From Lumnitzera littorea (lineage: Eukaryota > Streptophyta > Magnoliopsida > Myrtales > Combretaceae): DNA of 64,000 nucleotides. Under the pieces are notes generated by a model that saw only the letters and a list, made by a program, of their open reading frames with translations, was not told the DNA's origin and did not search any database. The first letter of the stretch is position 1; each line of letters begins with the position of its first letter. A program made the position numbers and the translations under genes. This document shows positions 13,568 through 25,746 of this stretch, one piece after another. The stretch is taken from contig JAMXBB010000009.1 of the NCBI GenBank assembly GCA_024138015.1, forward strand, positions 88,752,961-88,816,960. The letters run 5' to 3'.

Positions 13568-14119
13568 GCATCTAATGCATTAGGCTTTTCAGAAGGACAA
13601 GCAATTAATAGGCCTACTCTTTTAACTGATAGTAACTATCCATGTTGGAAATGTAGGATGTCTATATTCTTAAAAGCATAAAATAGACTATTGTGTCATG
13701 TAGTCAACCAAGGACCGTTTAAGATAGAAGGAAAAGAAGAAAGAGATTAGTCGGATGAAGATTGGAAATTACTTGATCTAAATGAAGTTGCTATGAATAT
13801 TTTGCATTGTGCCATAAATGAAAATGACTTCAATAAGATATGTACATGTAAAAGTACTAAAGGAGTATGGGATAAATTAGAAAGCACATATGAAGGAACT
13901 AGTAAAGTAAGAGATACAAAAATAAGCTTATTATGTGGACAATTTGAAAATTTTAAGATGGATCCAAATAAAACAATTGATGAGATGCATAATAGGTTTA
14001 TCAATATCATTAATCCCTTGAATGTTCTTGGAAAGACATTTACTAATCTTGAGATAAATTCTAAAATCTTTAGGTCTTTACTAAGAGATTGGGAAGCTAA
14101 GAGAACTGTAATTGAAGAA
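13568..14119 (+). pseudogene. Copia gag, N-terminal part (retrotransposon gag, UBN2-like)
   Basis: After a degenerate start (INRPTLLTDSNYPCWKCRM), a clean stretch from about 13793 reads NILHCAINENDF...KGVWDKLESTYEGT...MHNRFINIINPLNVLG, the PF14223-type gag of SIRE elements that packs the RNA into particles. Stops occur in the first 150 bases (for example after FLKA). The frame is cut after IEE by the gypsy element at 14120 and resumes at 32041. Confidence 0.88.
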
Positions 14120-15022
14120 TGATGAACTGTCAACTAATGGTCCCATTACTCGTGTATAACTTCAAGGACTGCAATCCCTTACCGGAAGAATTCTCTCTCG
14201 GCAAATTGCTAATGATGAGAAAGTTTACATTGAAGGAAGATGGTTGAACTCTTTAAGCTCCTTGCATTGTCATATTATGATCTATGTTGTCTATAGTGAT
14301 GATGTTGACCATTCCTTAGTCAAGGACCCTATGCCAAGTAATTCGACTGACTGCTACCGAAAGGTTTTTGTCGAGTGACGAGAGACTCACTTATCGACTG
14401 AGTAGTTTTTTTCAACATACTAACATCTCTCTTGTCCCGGCCCCTTTATTGCCGCAACATCTTGATCCTTCTTACCTGCTGTGCTTAGAAAATATTCGTA
14501 TGAGACCAATGTTACATTGCCACCTATCTACCTTGTTTGATATTGTACCATTTTTCCGTTTTTGTCTTTTGTTCTTTTTACCTTTTTTCGTATGTACTAG
14601 GAATCTTCTTTTTGTATATACTTTCCTGTAATTTCTTTAATTGTAATGTTGCCTTAGAGACTTACTATAAATAGTCCCTTTCTCTTGTAAGTTGGAGATA
14701 ACTTACATTTAATACTAAATATTCTGTTCTTATGAGACAACCCTCTTCAAGTCCATTTTTCATACACTCTTATCTAATCTTACTGAATAACTCAGGATTA
14801 GTAGCGGGTGGACCTCGACATCAACTTATACGTTATATTAAGTAAGGTGTCAAGTTGTGTTGTGTTCATTAGTGAGTTATATTCTCCGAACAGCTTCACA
14901 TCAGCTACTCTTGTTTGTTTAAGGACCATTTCACTCTAATTTTCTTCGATATTTTGAAGAACCCATTTTAGTCAGATTTGTCATGTTAAGTCTTAGTGAT
15001 AACTAAGCTCCTAGGCACACCA
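14120..15022 (+). repeat. 5' LTR of the Ty3/gypsy element
   Basis: 903 bp, begins TGATGAACTG and ends CACACCA. It matches 31116-32035 throughout. A TATA box (TATAAATA, 14666-14673) marks the probable promoter of the element. Confidence 0.93.
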
Positions 15023-15032
15023 TATAATTTCT

Positions 15033-15044
15033 TGGTATCAGAGC
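15033..15044 (+). other. Primer-binding site of the Ty3/gypsy element
   Basis: TGGTATCAGAGC is a perfect initiator-Met tRNA complement, ten bases after the LTR end. Confidence 0.88.
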
Positions 15045-15156
15045 TTAAGGTTGAGAATGAGAGTTGTGTACTGATAGTCAGTTTGCTATTTCATATATTC
15101 GTGTGTATGTTGAAAGCATCTAAGTGAAGTGTTTTTATTGAAGCTTTGTGTTGAGA

Positions 15157-15890
15157 ATGTCGAACCTTAGTGTACATGGAGAGATTAAAGATGTCAAGAG
15201 TGATACTTATGGTCGTGGTTGAGTTACCCAACAAACACCATGTACTACTGATGAGCAGATACAAGATCTTGTTGCTATTGTGGCCAACTTGGATGTCTTA
15301 GTAAACAGGGTCTTAGAGACTAGATCACGTGAGAGAGTGGCTTAGTAGGGCCGAGAAAAGAGAGGTAGGCCGAGGAGGTAAATGAATGAGTGAGCTCCGG
15401 AAGCCTTTCCAGTGAACTAAGCACTACCGCGACGTGCCGACAGAGTCATAAGGAGAAGGTTAGAGTTAGATGAAGTGGAAGAGTACGAATAAGAAGAAGA
15501 CTGGTATGTTAGGATCGATGAGCATGAGTTTAAAGTACTAAGAGATGCTGAACATCTTAAGGTACAGATTTCGAGCATCAACGGGTCTGGTAGTGTTGAT
15601 GACTACCTGGATTGGGAAGAGATATTTGACTTTTATGATTATAAAGATGCTGTTTGCATTAGAGTAGCTGTGTTAGAATTTTCTAGATATACGACAATGT
15701 GGTGGAAGAAGCTAAAGAATGGTTGCCTGAAGACTCGACATGAGGTTCGAACAAGGAATGAGATGAAGAGAGTTCTGAGAAGTAGGTTCATTCTCGAACA
15801 CTATAAATAAGATACTTTTCGACGACTCCAAGACTTGAGGCAAGGTAATAGGTCCACACACAACTATGTCCAAGAGTTTCGGTTGCTCAT
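15157..15890 (+). pseudogene. Ty3/gypsy gag, broken and truncated
   Basis: Starts MSNLSVHGEIKDV. Several in-frame stops follow. The Retrotrans_gag core is readable from about 15570: GSVDDYLDWEEIFDFY, then WWKKLKNG, then MKRVLRSRFI and LQDLRQGNRSTHNYVQEFRLL. It is cut off by the Tat element at 15891 and the rest of gag is nowhere to be found on the far side. Confidence 0.85.
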
Positions 15891-18045
15891 TGTAAACACC
15901 TCATTTTTGTCATTTTTTATTTTTGTTTTTGTTAATTAAGCCAGGTTAATAAATAAATAGAAAAATGAAAAAATAAAAAATAATAAAAAAAAAATAAAAA
16001 ACGAAAATTAAAAGAAAAAATTGAAAAACAAAAATAAAAATAAAAGAAAATCAAGTTAGGTCGTAGCAAGTCAAGTCTTATCAAGTTGAATTAAGTTGGG
16101 TTGTTAGATAATGTGATGATATAGGCTTAATTAATTTTGAGCCAGATTAATATAGAATAAAAATTCATCTAATTTAGGGGCTCGAATCAGATTAGAGAAT
16201 TATTGGGCTAAATTGTAGCGGATCGAATCGGGCCTTGAAAAAATTAAAAAAAATGCCCAAAATAAATTAGAGTTTCTAGAAGTTAAGGTAAATCATTGAC
16301 AAATCATAATCGTATTTTTGGTATCTTTGATACAAAAGATTTGATTTTGAGTTTATAAATAATACGTTGACAAGGAAGTTGAAGAAGGTTTTTTTTTTTT
16401 AAAAAAATCACATTCCTTCACAAATACCTAAATCACCATACACAATCACCACATGTGCTACCTAAACGACCATATGTACCGTCAGAGCCACTACCTAGAA
16501 CTACCCACACGTGCTATCCAACACTACCCAAACCATCGCCACTGATGCCCAGTCCACCGCACACTACTGCAAGCCACTACTAGCTTCTCACCCGTGTCGG
16601 CTAGTCCATTACCCATCATCACCCATGCTGTTGCTCGTACTGTCGTCCGGTATTGCCTAATCCATTACCCATCACTACTTAAGCCATCGCCCACCACTGT
16701 TCGTACTGTTGCCTAGTGTCGCCCGTATTCGCACCCAATTACCGCTGTGCTATTGCCCAATGTCGCCAGTGCTCTTGTCCATCACCATCCGTGCTGTTGC
16801 CCAGTGTCGCCCGTGCTTTCACCCAGTAGTCGCCCATGTTGTCGCCCAATGTTGCCCTTGCTTTTGCTCAATCACCACCTGTGTTGTCGCTTAGTGCCGG
16901 TTATGTTGTTGTCCAATGTTACCTGTGCTCCTGCCCAATCATCGCCTGTATTGTCGCTTAGTCACGGCCGTATGCTCGCCTGTACTGTTGCCCAGTAACG
17001 CCCGCTCTCACCCACGCGCTCTCCTATCACTACCCACATGCTTGCCCAGATCCTCGCCCATAACGCCTAGCTGTCATCCAAACTGAACACATGAGCACAC
17101 AATCCGACGCTAAGTAAATTTTCATTAAATTTTTTATTGTTTATTTATTTCATTAATTTTTGTTAATTTACTTCATTAGTTATTTATTTATTTTTCTTTA
17201 TTAATTTATTTCTTTTGTTTAAGTGTAGGTTTTAGTTATTATTTATTTTATTGCAATTTTTTTTAAAAAAAAAGAAAGGCCATTCTAATAAAGTTTAGTT
17301 GAATTAAGTTCTTTTTTGAAAAATCATGTTTTTTTAATAAATTTTTTTTTTATATGTAGGGGTTTTGGAAAAATAAAAAAAAAAACTTAATTGAGTTTTT
17401 TTTAAAGATAATTAGTTAAGGTTTTTTTATTTAATTCAAGAAAATTATATTTCTTAGGTTTTTTTAAAATAATAATAAATTGATAAATAAACGTAAACCA
17501 GGTTCAGTTTCAAAAAATAAAAAAATCCACCCACTAAAAGTTTTATAAAAAAAAAGAACTACGACCGGCTTGATTCTAACTAACGGGTATGTAGGCACCT
17601 TCGAGGTAACCATCTAAAAATAAAAAAAAAAAACTTTTTCTCTTTTTTTAGAAATTCGTAATGAAAAAAAAAATCATTTTTAATTGCATTTTGTGAATTT
17701 AAGTATATTTTTAATATTTTTAGAAAAAAAATTATAAAAATAAAGCCCATCAATTTTTTCTTTAATTTTCACATGATGACTTATTCTTAATAAGTTAGTC
17801 TCTGAACTCGGTTAGCCTCTGAATCCCGTTTTTTGATTTAATTTTTCTAAAAATTAATTTTTTAGAATCTCTGTGGATTAGTTGTCAAAAACCCTAATTT
17901 TATTTTTTTACTAGTTAAACTGGCGACTCTAATTTTTTTAAATCTTTTTAAAAAGTATTTCCTTAAGTTTAATATCAAGTAATTTATATTAAACGGGTTG
18001 AGCTTGATATAGGTTAAATTAAGAAAATCGAAATAGGGCTTGACA
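15891..18045 (+). repeat. 5' LTR of the Tat element
   Basis: About 2155 bp, ending TTGACA four bases before the PBS. The first ~1.2 kb matches 29398-30637. The last part, including TGGCGACTC at 17921 about 120 bp from the end, corresponds to the ends of the inverted copies at 26269-28609 and 57321-59645. Confidence 0.82.
16440..17060 (+). repeat. GC-rich degenerate tandem array inside the Tat LTR
   Basis: A diverged short-period array built from words such as cgcccgtgctgttgcccagt, alternating with cacc/catt variants. It stands out from the AT-rich surroundings. The matching part of the 3' LTR (29930-30630) has the same character but different spacing. Short ORFs rich in Pro, Cys, Leu and Val here are by-products of the repeat. 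Confidence 0.8.
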
Positions 18046-18049
18046 AAAT

Positions 18050-18067
18050 TAGCAACTCCACTAAGGA
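18050..18067 (+). other. Probable primer-binding site of the Tat element
   Basis: TAGCAACTCCACTAAGGA is a decayed form of the TGGCGACTCCACTGGGGA type seen at this place in Ogre/Tat elements (tRNA-Arg primer, recalled from the family). The similar TGGCGACTC at 17921 lies within the LTR. Confidence 0.55.
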
Positions 18068-18984
18068 TGCTTGGTGGGCTAACCATGTGAGAATTAAAAA
18101 AAATTTCTTTTTTTGATGGGCTTTTCTATTATTATTTTTTTTTGTATTATATTATAGTTGTAATAATTGTCTTTTAGTGATGCAGGCCTTAATAAGAAAA
18201 AGCTTAGCCTAATGGGCCTTCTAGGGGAATTAGGGTTTTTTTTTTTTTTTTATTAATGATCTATGTGTTTAGATGTGGTTAGACCTAGACTACCTTAAGA
18301 GCCTAGGACGGGCCGCCATTGTGTAACTTATAGGTCGCTGAAGTCTTTACCTTCGCTTGACAATAATAGGTGAGCCCACTCAGGCTTCCCTCCGAAAAGC
18401 CTTGGAGCTATAGAGCTTGGGATCTGTAAACCCCACCCTCTTACATTATCTTTTTTAAAAAAGGGGTAGTTATTCTTAAAATATAGGAAAAGCCCAATCA
18501 ATTCGCGATTGGCCCAATCTTATTCTTTAAGAAAAACAACCAGTAACCCTTATATATAAGTATTTGCAAGTTTTATTTTTTTAAAAATCCTATCTCAAAC
18601 CTACTTATATATAAGGGTGCTCCTTGACCGCAGATTCATCATACTTCCTATAATTTATTAATTACCAACCTTACCGCATTGCATTTGTGTGTGACATGTT
18701 GCATTTTTGTATGTTAGATTATGCTTGTTTCTTTGTGAATATTTTATTTACTTATGTTATATGTATATTATTATTATTCATTTATTTTTTAGTTGACTTT
18801 TTAAAAGAAAAAAAAAAGAGAAAATTAAAAACAAACATAAAAAAGAGGCAAACAATAGAACAAAAAATAAAAACTTTAATTCACCAAAAAGTCTAAAACT
18901 TGGGTTTTTGCGTAAGATTTTAAAGATAGTATTCAAATGAGAAAACTCAACTAGAAGCCCGATATTCAGTCATTCTAAAGCCAG
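18068..18984 (+). other. Leader of the Tat element, no gene seen
   Basis: About 0.9 kb between the PBS and gag. No ORF1 of the Ogre type is readable. It includes runs of T and A and an AT-rich short ORF (18687-18896) without protein character. Confidence 0.6.
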
Positions 18985-20270
18985 GATGTCAACCTAGGGT
19001 ATTGAAAATGTCAGTCAAACCGAGCCTGACCCAAGAGTAGCAACTTTGGAGGAAAACATGAATAAGATGGCCGAATAGATTCATGCTCTCACTCAGGCTA
19101 TTGAGATTCTTAACGACAGATAAGGATCTCAAGTCAGCCCAAATCAGAAGGCAGAAATGACCCTTCCCCCTGAACTAGAAGATGAAGAATTGGTCTCTAA
19201 TGCTAAAGTATAGAGGAAAGAGATTGAAGAGAAACACCGTGAGATGGAAAGAAAGTTCATGTAGAGGTTGATCGAGAAAATGAAAATGCTGGAAATGGTT
19301 AACGGGTTTGAATAAATGGGGACGGTTAATTTGCCGATATATGAAGATGACGACTTCCCAAAAAGATTTAAAGTACCAGAATTTTAGAAATACGATAGGA
19401 TTGGCTGCCCAAAACTCCACACTTGGTTGTATATCAGGAAAATGGGAAAATACACGAAGTATGATAAGGTCATAGTCTAGACTTTTTAGGACAACTTGAT
19501 TGGGCCTGCCTTAACGTAGTATGCCCAACTGGATTTGAATGAGATCGATACTTGGGATAAGTTAGTACGAGCTTTCTACAACTAGTATAAGTTCAACATC
19601 GAAGTAGCTTCGTCTATGTGGGATTTGAATAATCTACGAAAGAAGACTATCAAAAACTTTAAAGAATATGCTTAGAGATGGAGGGGCATGGCAACTAGGG
19701 TAACTCTACCCTTGATAGAAAAGGACTTAACGTTCGCCTTTATCGACACTCTTGGAAGCTTATATTACCAACATCTGGTTAGGCACCTCGTCTCTAACTT
19801 TGCAGAAATTGTAGCCTTAGGGAGCCGAATTGAGGAAGCTATTGTTATTGGAAGGCTTCTTAATCTTGAAGTAGTTGAGAAAAAGATACCTTCGGCGAGA
19901 TTTTCCAACAAAGCTAAAGAAGCCACCATAAGCGTTGTCAATATCGATAATCTTGTCAGACCCGCAGCCTCAATAGCCATGATTAGAGGATCTAATCCCG
20001 AGTCGAGTCGAAATTAGAAAAATCACCCATAAAGAAGATAGTTCACACATATTCCCATTCCTTTAAGCTAGGTTCTCGTACGATTAAGGAAGGAGAATTT
20101 CTTTACGTTTGAAATACCGAGGGAAGGATAAAGACCGAAGGATTATAACCCAAAGCTTCGATGTGATTATCATCTAGGGCAAGTAGGGCACTCTACAGAT
20201 CAGTGTTGGAGACTCAAACATAAGATCCAAGATTTTATTGATGCCAAATTGGTTTAATTAGATTTCATCT
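18985..20270 (+). pseudogene. Tat gag with zinc knuckle, decayed
   Basis: Typical Tat gag text runs through many stops: VATLEENMNKMAE, then VPEF.KYDRIGCPKLHTWL, then GPALT.YAQLDLNEIDTWDKLVRAF, then LNNLRKKTIKNFKEYA.RWRGMA, and TLGSLYYQHLVRHLVSNFAEIV (about 19150-19860). A CCHC-like knuckle follows at 20158-20206: C-D-Y-H ... G-H-S-T-D-Q-C with WRLKHKIQDFID behind it. The longest open piece is 19688-20017. Most stops are TAG or TGA where TGG or CAG/CGA is expected. Confidence 0.86.
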
Positions 20271-21100
20271 AGACTCCCACTCCCAATGTGGGTAACAACC
20301 CTTTACCGAATCATGGAAATTCAATCAATGTGATTATTGTTGAAGTTTTTGAATTGAAGATTGATCTAGATAGTCTCCCCATCACCATTGAGGAGATAGC
20401 TTAAAATTTGAGGCAAGCCGGATGCTTACAGAATATGAATCTTAAGCATAGAACTCGCACTAAGCCAGTAATATATTAACTGCTGAAGGATAAGAAGATA
20501 AAAAAAGCTAATATTATGGCTATAATGATTCCAAAACTGTAAAAGAGAAGTACTTAAAATGAGCTTAGAGGAAGGTATGAAGCTGGAGACCCAACGGTTG
20601 ACACCCTAAGAGAATTGTCAGAGAAGTTTGAGTATTTGGTGGATTATGCCAGTTCGCCCACCATATATGCTAATGAACCACCCACTGGATGGGGTCTAGA
20701 ATTTGAAGAAGAAGATAAGCTTATTATAGAAGCCAAGAAGACAACTGAGATGGTTGGAATGATTGGAGATAGGCCTAAGCTGTAGTTTTTTAGTATTATG
20801 GGAAGACTAAGAAAGTTGAAGAATTGGGTAAGCCTAAGAAAATTGCTTTTAATGTCCTAATAGCCCCAAAGAATTACAAAGTAGCACCTTTAGATTACCA
20901 AACGGTGAATCAGACAACCAGGGCCTCATCACTTATGGTCGGTGGGCTTACGCGCTTAGGATGAGTCTATAATCAGAACAAAGAAGCCAAGAGGAAGTTT
21001 ACTGTGGAAGAGGCGTCATGAAAGATCTTTGAAGATATAGATGATAAAGATCAGAATATTGCCAAGAAGATAGTGAAAGCAAGTGAATATAAGATAATGG
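20271..21100 (+). pseudogene. Tat gag-protease linker region, decayed
   Basis: Readable fragments of the gag-pol linker (PNVGNNPLPNHGN, PLDYQTVNQTT and similar) with stops in every frame. No catalytic motif is seen. It is part of the same polyprotein as the flanking domains. Confidence 0.55.
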
Positions 21101-21790
21101 ATTAGTTAGCCAAAATACCAGCCCAGATCTCTTTAATGGGCTTGCTGTTGTCGTCAAATACTCACCGGGAAGCTTTAATAAAAAATTTGAAAGATATCAA
21201 AGTACTTGAAGGGATTTCCACTAAGAAGTTGGGGTGGGTGGTGAACTCTATATTTGCAGTAGATCATATTTCATTCTCACCAGATGAGTTAGGTAAAGAA
21301 GGAGACTAGCATACGAAACCCCTCTTCATAGTGGTGAAGTATGCAGGGAAAGTGGTTGCTTGAGTTCTAATAGGTAATGGGTCATTATTGAATGTATGTC
21401 CTTTGGTGATATTAAATTTACTTGAAGTTGATGCAATTGAGATAAAGCCCAGCTTGACTTTAATAAGACCTTTTGATGGATAAAAAAGGGAGATAACTAG
21501 AGAAGTTGGGTTGCAAGTCGAGATCAGCCGGCAAATGTTTACTATTCCCTTTCAAGTTCTGGACATATCGCGAACTTTCAACCTTCTATTAAGAAGACCG
21601 TAGATTCATTTAATAGGGGCAATTTCATTTAGTTTACATCAAAAACTGAAATTTATAGCCATCAAGTAGTTGGTTACTATTCTTAAGGAGCAAGATTACG
21701 AGATTTACAAAGAAACGACTATTACTTATGTGATGAAGAATTGGAAGAGCTAGGGTTGCAGATTTTAGACGAAGTTAGTATGATCAGAGA
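21101..21790 (+). pseudogene. Tat aspartic protease, catalytic Asp lost
   Basis: LKKLGWVVNSIFAVDHISFSPDEL leads into VVA.VLIGNGSLLNVCPL. The active-site D of the usual D-N-G-S motif reads G (ggt at about 21373). Further on ISRQMFTIPFQVLDISRTFNLLL fits the second half of the fold. Stops interrupt it. The protease would cut the Gag-Pol polyprotein. Confidence 0.78.
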
Positions 21791-22699
21791 AGCAAGATAG
21801 GGGGCACGGGGTCATTTGAAACAGCCTAAGCAGTAGATTGGAACGTTTGGGCTTGGGTATGAGCCCACTGAAGAGGAGATTCAAGAAATGAAGGCTAAAA
21901 CCAGAAGCAAGAGAGGAGATCAGTTATACCATGCTTACATGGACTTTTCGGACATCTGCTAGACGTTCCTAGTACCAGCTGGTGTTCAAGAACCTGAAGT
22001 AGCCAGTTTTTCCAAGGCCTTGACTCAGCAATGCAACATTGGTCCAGATGAGAAGAGTGATATTGGTGTATCAGTTTCCTTGTGCAATTGGTTTTCCGTT
22101 TCCGTTAATAAGTTTCTTTAAAAACGCAAAATTAGATTAATTAAGAATATTTGATTTCGATGATTAGTCTGATTAGTTAGACTTTTCCTTTCACACAATT
22201 TAAATTCATTCATTTAATAAAATTCATTCCTTTCTTTCTATCAATTCTTCTTTATTATTTATTCGTTGTCCTTTTTCTTTTTTTCCTTTATTCTTTAGAT
22301 CCGATAAAAATGATGAATGTAATGGATATCTCACGCATGTAAATGATGAAAGTACTAATATCACCTTTGGCTCTGCTGGGTTAGACGTCAGAGATGATAT
22401 TGAGACTCCAAACGAAATTCAGGAAAGTTGGCGTCAACATGAATAGGGTAGAGTGATTATTGATGAACTGATAGATGAGATTAATCTGAGGATAGAGGAA
22501 AGTCCATGAAACTTGAAAATTGGTGGTAATTTAATGGATGATCAGAAACGGGAGTTATCACGATTGCTATTAGAATACTTGGACATATTCACTTGATCTT
22601 ATGAAGATATGCCTGGTTTAGATTCGTTTATTGTGGTTCATAAATTGCTAACTAGGGAGGAAATAAAACTAAAAAGATAAAAGCTTAGATGATTTAAGC

Positions 22700-23390
22700 C
22701 GGATATACTCCTCAAAATAAAATAAGAAGTGAAGAAGTTATTAGAAGTTAGGTTCATAGAAGTATTGGATTACCCCGAATGGATAGCTAACGTGGTGCCA
22801 ATATTGAAGAAAAATGAGAAAGGTTAGGGTCTGTATAGATTTTCATGATTTAAACCAGGCGACACCAAAGGATAACTTTCCTTTGCTGCATATTGACGTA
22901 TTAGTGGATAATACGGCCGAAAATTATCTTTTCTTGTTTATGGATGGTTTATCGGGATATAATCAAATTAAAATGGTAGAAAAAGATAAAATCAAAACAA
23001 CTTTTGTTACCACTTAAGGATCGTTTTATTATCGTGTAATGCCTTTCGGGTTGAAGAATGCTGGGGCAACTTATCAACATGCTATGGTTGCCTTGTTTCA
23101 TGACATGATGCATCAAGAGATCGAAGTTTATGTGGATGATATGATCACTAAATCCAAGGAGGATGAAAGTCACGTAGATATTTTGCGTAAACTATTTGAA
23201 TGATTGAGAAAGTTTCAACTGAAATTAAATCCCGAAAAGTGCACCTCTGGAGTAACTTCGAGCAAATTGTTGGGTTTTATAGTCAGTAGAAGAAGAATTG
23301 AAGTAGATCCAGATAAAGTTAAAGCAATCGTAAACATGCCAACACTGAAGACTGTAAGAGAAGTTCGGGGACTATTGGGAAGTTGAATGA
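22700..23390 (+). pseudogene. Tat reverse transcriptase, broken
   Basis: RT of the Ty3/gypsy type: FIEVLDYPEWIANVVPILKK, then after a frameshift near 22816 VRVCIDFHDLNQATPKDNFP, FMDGLSGYNQIKM, YRVMPFGLKNAGATYQ, EVYVDDMITKS (catalytic VDD intact, about 23130), KLNPEKCTSGV, LLGFIVSRRRIEVDPDKVKAI. Stops occur after FVTT, after KLFE and at 23384. Confidence 0.92.
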
Positions 23391-23916
23391 CATTGCTCGA
23401 TTTGTATCGCAGTTAACTGATAGATGCAAGCCGTTATTTAAACTTTTGAGGAAGAATGCAGCCATCGAATGGGATGAAGAGTGTGAGCAAGCATTTGTTG
23501 AAATAAAAGAGTATCTCATAAATTCTCTCGTACTAGTCACTCCTACTCCAGGATGGCTATTGATTCTCTACTTGATGATCCTTCTTGAATTGATGGAATG
23601 CATGCTAGGGCAGAAAGATGAAACAAGAAGAAAAGAGCATCCTATAAACTATTTGAGCAAGAAATTCATAGAAGGCGAAAAAGAATACTTAGAAGTGGAA
23701 AAGACGTGCTGTGCCCTAGTATGGGTGATGTATAGGCTCAAGCAGTACACTCTCTATTACTCAATAGAGTTGTTGACGAAATATGACCCGTTAAGGTATT
23801 TAGCAAAAAAGCCAACGTTGATTAGGAGAATATCAAAGTGGCAGATGCTACTCTCTAAGTTTGATATCAGGTGCATAAGTCAAAGTTTAGTCAAAGGGCA
23901 AGCAGTGGCTGATTAA
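23391..23916 (+). pseudogene. Tat RNase H (gypsy type)
   Basis: Open from 23383 to 23914. CKPLFKLLRKNAAIEWDEECEQAFVEIKEYL is the RT-RNase H connection. PINYLSKKFIEGEKEYLEVEKTCCALVWVMYRLKQY and LIRRISKWQMLLSKFDI follow, matching the RNase H segment. Its normal partner is the RT just upstream in the same polyprotein. Confidence 0.85.
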
Positions 23917-24411
23917 TTGGCAAAATACTCATTAGAAGATGAAGATGATGGTTTAGAAGCACAATTTCTCGATGAAAATGTAATGATTACAAATGAATTG
24001 AGAGGCGAAAAATTGAGGTGGAAAATGTATTTGGATGTAGCAGTCAATGTATTTGGATGTAGGATAGGAGTAGTATTGGTATCACTTAAGGGTAACCATT
24101 TCCCTGTGGCAGTAAGATTAACTTTTCCATATATCAACAAAATAGCAAAATATGATGCCTGCATTTTGGGGCTTAAAATGGCATTAGATATGGGAATACA
24201 AGAGCTTGAAGTATATAGAGATTCTTCCCTTATAATTCTCCAGATCTTGGGAGAGTATAAGACAAAGGACAAGAAATTGCTACCTTATCATGAACATTTA
24301 GGAAAGCTAGTTGAAAAATTCTAGAAGATTTCATTCACTTACATTCTAAGAATCTAAAATCAATTTGCCGACGCATTGGCTACTTTAGCGTCAATGGTGA
24401 AAATCACGGAT
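23917..24411 (+). pseudogene. Second, archaeal-type RNase H (aRNH) of the Tat clade
   Basis: LRWKMYLDVAVN...GCRIGVVLVS...KYDACILGLKMALDMGIQELEVYRDSSLII...FADALATLAS is a plant/archaeal RNase HI fold. Three of the catalytic carboxylates are visible (YLD, YRD, FAD); the usual E of the E-Y-E-A block reads D in KYDAC. Two stops lie between 24322 and 24360. This domain defines the Tat lineage. Confidence 0.87.
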
Positions 24412-24555
24412 GGAATAGAAATTCAGCTCCTAAAGATTGAAGTGGAAGAAAAATTGGCTTTTATCCTTGCAGTTGAAGAGAAGGAATCAAAGAAGCCTTG
24501 GTATCATGATATCAAAAGGTTACTTTAGATTGGTGAATTTGCTAAAGATGCTGAT

Positions 24556-25746
24556 TGAAAAGATAGAAAAACTTTAAAAAGGTTGGCTACTCATTTCCTA
24601 TTAAGTGGGGTCACGTTATACAAAAGATCACCAGATACAACACTGCTAAGGTGTGTAGATGAAGAAGAAACTAAGAAATTAATGAAAGAAGTGCATGAAG
24701 GAGTTTGTAGTTCTCACATGAATGGGTATATGTTAGCTATAAAGATCATGAGAATGGGATATTTTTGGATGACGATGGAATCGTATTGTATTGAGCACAT
24801 GAGGCACTGTTACCTATGCTAGGTGTATGCTAATAAAATTAATGCTCCTCTCCATGAATTGCATGTGTTATCGGCTCCTTAGCCTTTCTCAATGTGGGGA
24901 ATTGACACGATCAGTCCAATTTCACCAATAGCTTTGAACGGACATAGATTCATTTTAGTCGCGATCGACTTTTTTACCAAGTGGGTAGAAGCAGCATCAT
25001 ATGCTACAGTAACTAAAGGAGTAGTGGTCAGATTCCTGAAAAGAGATATTATTGCAAGATACGATACACCTAAGTTTATTATTACAGACAACGAGATGAA
25101 TTTGAATAACAAGTTGATGGATAAAGTGTGCCACAAATTCAAGATCAATCACAGAAACTCAACTCCATATCGATCTCAGATGAATGGGGCGATTGAAGCT
25201 GCAAATAAAAACATTAAAAGAATCATTGAGAAGATGGCGATCACTTATAAAGATTGGCACAAGATGCTTTCCTTTGCTTTCATGGCTTACATAACCTCAA
25301 TCAAAACCTCTATTGGTGCAACTCCATATTCATTGGTATATGGAACTGAAGTGATACTATCAGTAGAAGTACAAATACCTTTGTTCTAGGTATTAACAGA
25401 AACTCAGCTCGGCGAAGCAGAGTGGGTGAAGAAGCAAATAGAACATTTGAATCTCTTAGATGAAAGGAGGCTTGCAGCAATATGTCATGGTCAGTGCTAC
25501 TAACAGCGGATGATATGAGCTTTTTATAAGAAAGTACGCCCGAGATACTTCAAAGATAGAGACTTGGTACTAAAGAAAGTATTACCAAATGCGAAAGACC
25601 CTAGGGGTAAGTTTGCTTTGAATTATGAAGGCCCTTATGTGGTGAAAAGGGTATTATTAAGAGGTGCATTAGTATTGATAGAGATGGATGGCCTAGAATT
25701 TAAGGGACTGGTGAATTCAGATGCAGTCAAATTGTATTATCCATGA
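24556..25746 (+). pseudogene. Tat integrase
   Basis: Zinc-binding HHCC part: HEGVCSSH...HMRHCYLC (24691-24822). A stop follows, then the catalytic core: WGIDTISPISP, FTKWVEAASYATV, FIITDNEMN, GAIEAANKNIKRIIEKM; the D, D and E residues are present. The C-terminal part (YKKVRPRYFKDRDLVLKKVL, GPYVVKRV) ends in a TGA at 25744. Stops at about 24822, 24880, 25389 and 25502 make it inactive. Confidence 0.93.

Noticed and set aside
16709..16998. Overlapping ORFs rich in Cys, Pro, Leu and Val
   Set aside because: They lie in a degenerate tandem array of the Tat LTR; open frames are by-products of the repeat. The same holds for 30124-30612.
17921..17930. TGGCGACTC as the Tat primer-binding site
   Set aside because: Both inverted LTR copies carry it about 150 bp before their ends, so it lies in the LTR. 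The site at 18050 right after TTGACA fits better.
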